Origin: Amaurobius ferox
Lineage: Eukaryota; Arthropoda; Arachnida; Araneae; Amaurobiidae
Direction of reading: 5' to 3'
DNA: 64,000 bases
Assembly: GCA_951213105.1 (NCBI GenBank)
Contig: OX578133.1
Span: forward strand, 140,020,813 to 140,084,812
The notes beneath the pieces were generated by a model. It ran no database searches, was not told where the DNA came from, and saw only the letters and a list, made by a program, of their open reading frames with translations. Below are positions 60,885-64,000 of the stretch, one piece after another (position 1 is the first letter of the stretch; each line of letters starts with the position of its first letter). The position numbers and the translations under genes are program-made.

Positions 60885-61215
60885 CCGACAACATCGCTTC
60901 TACTGTAGTGTAAAAGATGGAAATATTAGCTTCTACTGTAGAGTAAAATATGGAAGTATTAGCTTCTACTGTTGTTGTTGAGACCCAGACCGTCCGACCT
61001 ACCAGAAAGGAGCTTCTACTGTTGTGTAAAAGATAGAAATATCAGCTTCTACTGTAGAGTAAAATATGGAAGTATCAGCTTCTATTGTTGTTGTTGTTGA
61101 GACTCAGACCGTCCGAGCTACCAGAAAGGAGCTTCTACTGTTGTGTAAAAGATGGAAATATCAGCTTCAGGGTAAAAGATGGAAATATCGGCTTCTACTG
61201 TAGCGTAAAAGATGA
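60885..61215 (+). repeat. ~33-bp minisatellite with embedded SINE tails
   Basis: Units of the type AGCTTCTACTGTAGTGTAAA-AGATGGAAATAT. Twice (about 60971-61010 and 61089-61130) a unit is broken after AGCTTCTACTG by a SINE S1 3' tail in antisense (TTGTTGTTGAGACCCAGACC...AGAAAGG), after which AGCTTCTACTG resumes. This forms a ~120-bp higher-order repeat. Confidence 0.8.
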
Positions 61216-62389
61216 AAATTGGATTTCTTCCTAGATAGCATTTAATCAAAACCATTTAAAAAAATTCCTGTATAAACAGACTTGTATGTATGTGGCATGC
61301 CGATTAATAATGTCCTAGAATGCGGTACAAATTTAGTAGGTAACGGTTATAAAACAGTCTGCTTATGATAATACCGAGTTTACTGCACTAGTACTTATTT
61401 GATGTAAAAATGATATATTCTTCTGGTAAATTTTTGTTACCATTGCTTCCCTTCTTCCAAAAATCAAGGGAAAAATCAGGATGAAAGAAACAGAAGTGTT
61501 TACTACTGGCTAAATAAATTACTACTATTATTAACAATAATCTAAAATCCATTACTAATGACCTAAGCACAGCAACAACGAAAATGGGTCAAATGATTTT
61601 CACTCAAATAAGAAACAAAATGGCGAAGATGAACTAGCTTAATTTATTGGTTGGAGCTACAGGTAAGCATGACCGCGAACACGGAAACCACCTAAAACTG
61701 CAATGGATGACTAACGGTCTTCAACGAGTCCGGCCGAACGACCTTCTGATTGAAATAGCCACACCCTTCAGCAAGGAGGGATAAAAAATGAATCACCAGT
61801 GCTGGTCATTTTTTGTCCGCAGAATGAATAAAAGCGACGGACATGGAAATGACGTCAAAAGCGAAAGGATGCAACAGTGAATATAGATGCGCGTGTAGGT
61901 AATTTATGTAATAAAAGAATATGATGTGTTCAACACCTAAATTTCCCTACAAGATAATATATTTCGATTTATGGTAAAACAAATACAACAAATGAAAACG
62001 TCTTATAATTTTATTTTGATGACAATAAAAAAATTGTAATCGTAATAAAAGTTATCACCAAAATTAGGATTTCAATCACTTTTTTTTTCTTTGAAGAAAT
62101 ATCGCGCTTCATGTGAGGAAAGTAACAATTATAGTTATCTGGACAACTCCTAAGCAAGGGTGTTAATTCATTTTTTAGTAAAAAGTACTTTTATTAAGAA
62201 TATTTATTTTATAAGATTTTTACTCATTTGGACTAAAACAAAATGAGCATTATCTTGATAACGGTGCATGCTATAGCGTCTTACCATTATCACTCACGTT
62301 TTAACATACACACACACACACAAAAAAAAAAAAAAAAATGATATGACTACCCAACTTTATCTGTATTTTAACTATTTAACGTGTTTGTG
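61216..62389. other. Non-coding, nothing recognised
   Basis: AT-rich; (CA)n then a poly-A run near 62310-62338. Confidence 0.4.
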
Positions 62390-62790
62390 TCTTTCCAGAC
62401 CCTTCAAAAGTCCCCCCCCCCCCCCCCCCACACTCGAAGACCTAGAGGACTGAAACATTGCACAAATATAGAACACGCGAAAGAACCTAACGGAATTGAA
62501 TTTGGAAGACGGGGGGGGGGGGGGGGGGGGGGGGACGTATTCCTAGGTCTTCTAAAACCGCTCCAGTGGTAACCTAAATTGTTGAATCTTTGCAGACTTC
62601 GAATACGGGTGAAAACTTAATGGAGCCGGATTTTCGACCGTAAAAATGAGGTGGTTTTGAGAAGTATTTCTAGATCCTCCAGAAGATTCCTAGAAGACCT
62701 AGAAGGCCCAATCTTTGTGCATGTATAGTACCAGCCATTAGACAGAACCCAACGGAACCAGATTTTCGATTAAAACAGCTATTTTCGACG
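62390..62790 (+). repeat. R3 repeat array, further units
   Basis: Landmarks GACTGAAAC (62448), GTTGAATCT (62580) and GCCCAATCT (62705), with C/G runs at 62411-62429 and 62508-62534 at the equivalent place of the unit. Confidence 0.55.
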
Positions 62791-64000
62791 CTAAACACCA
62801 TATAATGATAAAAAAAATAAAATTTATTAAAAAGGTTATAACTACATTGTTATTTCTTAAGGGCATTAGTTTCCCTATCTCTAGTATACTATAATTATCT
62901 TTTAGAAGCACTTTTTTCATTTTACAAAAAAATGATATTGGAAAAGTTTAGGGCTTTCCTCTGGTCATATCTCCCGATTGAAATAATAGTACTAGATTTC
63001 ATTTTAACTGCAATTTGTTTGAGAGATATCGTGATCACAAACTTACAGACGTTACAAAATCGATTGATTTGTAATCATGGATATTCAAATTGATTTGTTT
63101 GGATGTTCAAATGTTCATGATTTGGATGTTCAAATTGATTGATTTGTAATCATGATTACATTTAATTAATGTATATTTGAATTGTTATTTACATACACTT
63201 CAGTAGCATACAAAAACATAAATAGAAGGCGGTGTAATTAATATTCATATATTTATTTTATTTTATTTCATTTATTTTTTTTGTGTGATGACAAGCATGT
63301 AGCTTTTTTGTAAATTTAATCTTACGGTCTGAGCAAAATTTCAAATTAAGGTTAAATTAAAGATCTTATTTGATGGCTTAGCATGTGATTACTGGTGGAT
63401 TAAAAATATATTAAGAGTACAATATATATATATAAAAAAAAAAAAACCTGTGTATATATATATGATATATGAAACAAACAAAGTCCATTATTTTTTTATC
63501 ATGGTTATGTTTATTTATAAAGCTGTCATTAGCATATACAGATATAATATACATTAAAAAAAAAGTCAATAACACTGTCTGTTTCTTTCGCTTGGCAACA
63601 TGTTCGACAAATTCGAAAACAAATTTGGTAAAATATTGCCACTTGGAGATTTTTTTTGAAATATCTCCATAAGTTGTCTATATAAGTTGTCGATAATTTG
63701 ATATCACATTTTGATATTTGTATTTATACAAAAGTATTCTGACACATTTATCGAATTCGCATATTGTAGATTCAGGAAGGCCTTATTTCAGCAGTATAAG
63801 CAATATCAGCAATAAATTCATAAGCAATATCAGCAATATATCAGCAGATTCATTGATTTTTGAACCTATAAAACTGAATTCAGTGTATTACCAAATATTC
63901 TGAACAGTTTTGTTTTCTTGCCACTTTCATGGAACGGATCGTTGTCTTTTACAGCTCTGCAGACGGCCTAATCAAACTTCATGGTATGAATAAGAGTAGT
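62791..64000. other. Non-coding to the window end
   Basis: 63060-63160 repeats TTGATTTGTAATCATG and GGATGTTCAAAT locally. 63785-63850 repeats AGCAATATCAGCAAT. ORFs here show no motif. Confidence 0.4.

Overview
The window looks like repeat-dense, AT-rich, non-coding DNA from an invertebrate nuclear genome, most likely an arthropod and possibly a spider or other arachnid. The grounds are eukaryotic tRNA- and 5S-rRNA-derived SINEs, Tc1/mariner-type transposases of kinds common in arthropods, long (TA)n microsatellites, and no operon-like coding. No host protein-coding gene could be supported: every recognisable coding stretch belongs to a transposable element, and all are broken. The species guess is inference.

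Layout. 1.25-6.57 kb holds a cluster of Penelope-like (PLE-like) retroelement copies on both strands, joined at (TA)n tracts. 6.83-8.55 kb is a Tc1-like transposon split by a tRNA-type SINE. 9.1-9.4 kb is a SINE of a second family, inserted in a directly repeated ~270-bp sequence. 11.25 kb holds a very short 5'-truncated SINE. 12-25.8 kb holds non-coding repeats (family R1, poly-C family R3, a long-TIR MITE, a hAT-like MITE with perfect 8-bp target duplication and a nested PLE fragment). 30.3-42.1 kb holds a further R1 piece, a second hAT-like MITE, and four copies of family R2 (about 1.1-1.3 kb); the last R2 copy is interrupted by a SINE whose 5' end is a complete 5S rRNA sequence. 42.5-48.3 kb holds an old SINE, an inverted repeat, a GC-richer island and microsatellites. 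48.5-55.3 kb is a nest of two mariner-superfamily elements with D-to-D spacing of 41 residues and very long inverted repeats. Between them lies a 2.7-kb unit with 35-bp inverted ends that encloses two more reverse-transcriptase fragments. 55.3-64 kb is mostly featureless, apart from R3 units and a minisatellite that has absorbed SINE tails.

The most interesting observations are two. (1) Four copies from at least three diverged PLE-like lineages share an RNA-like fold in the 3' region. Its helices are conserved by base-pairing rather than by sequence, its strand order is crossing (pseudoknot-like), and a hammerhead-ribozyme-like CTGANGA...CGAA core follows directly. (2) A chimeric 5S rRNA + tRNA SINE starts exactly at 5S position +1 and has lost the tRNA B box. 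Both are readings by eye; the decisive searches are stated in each finding.
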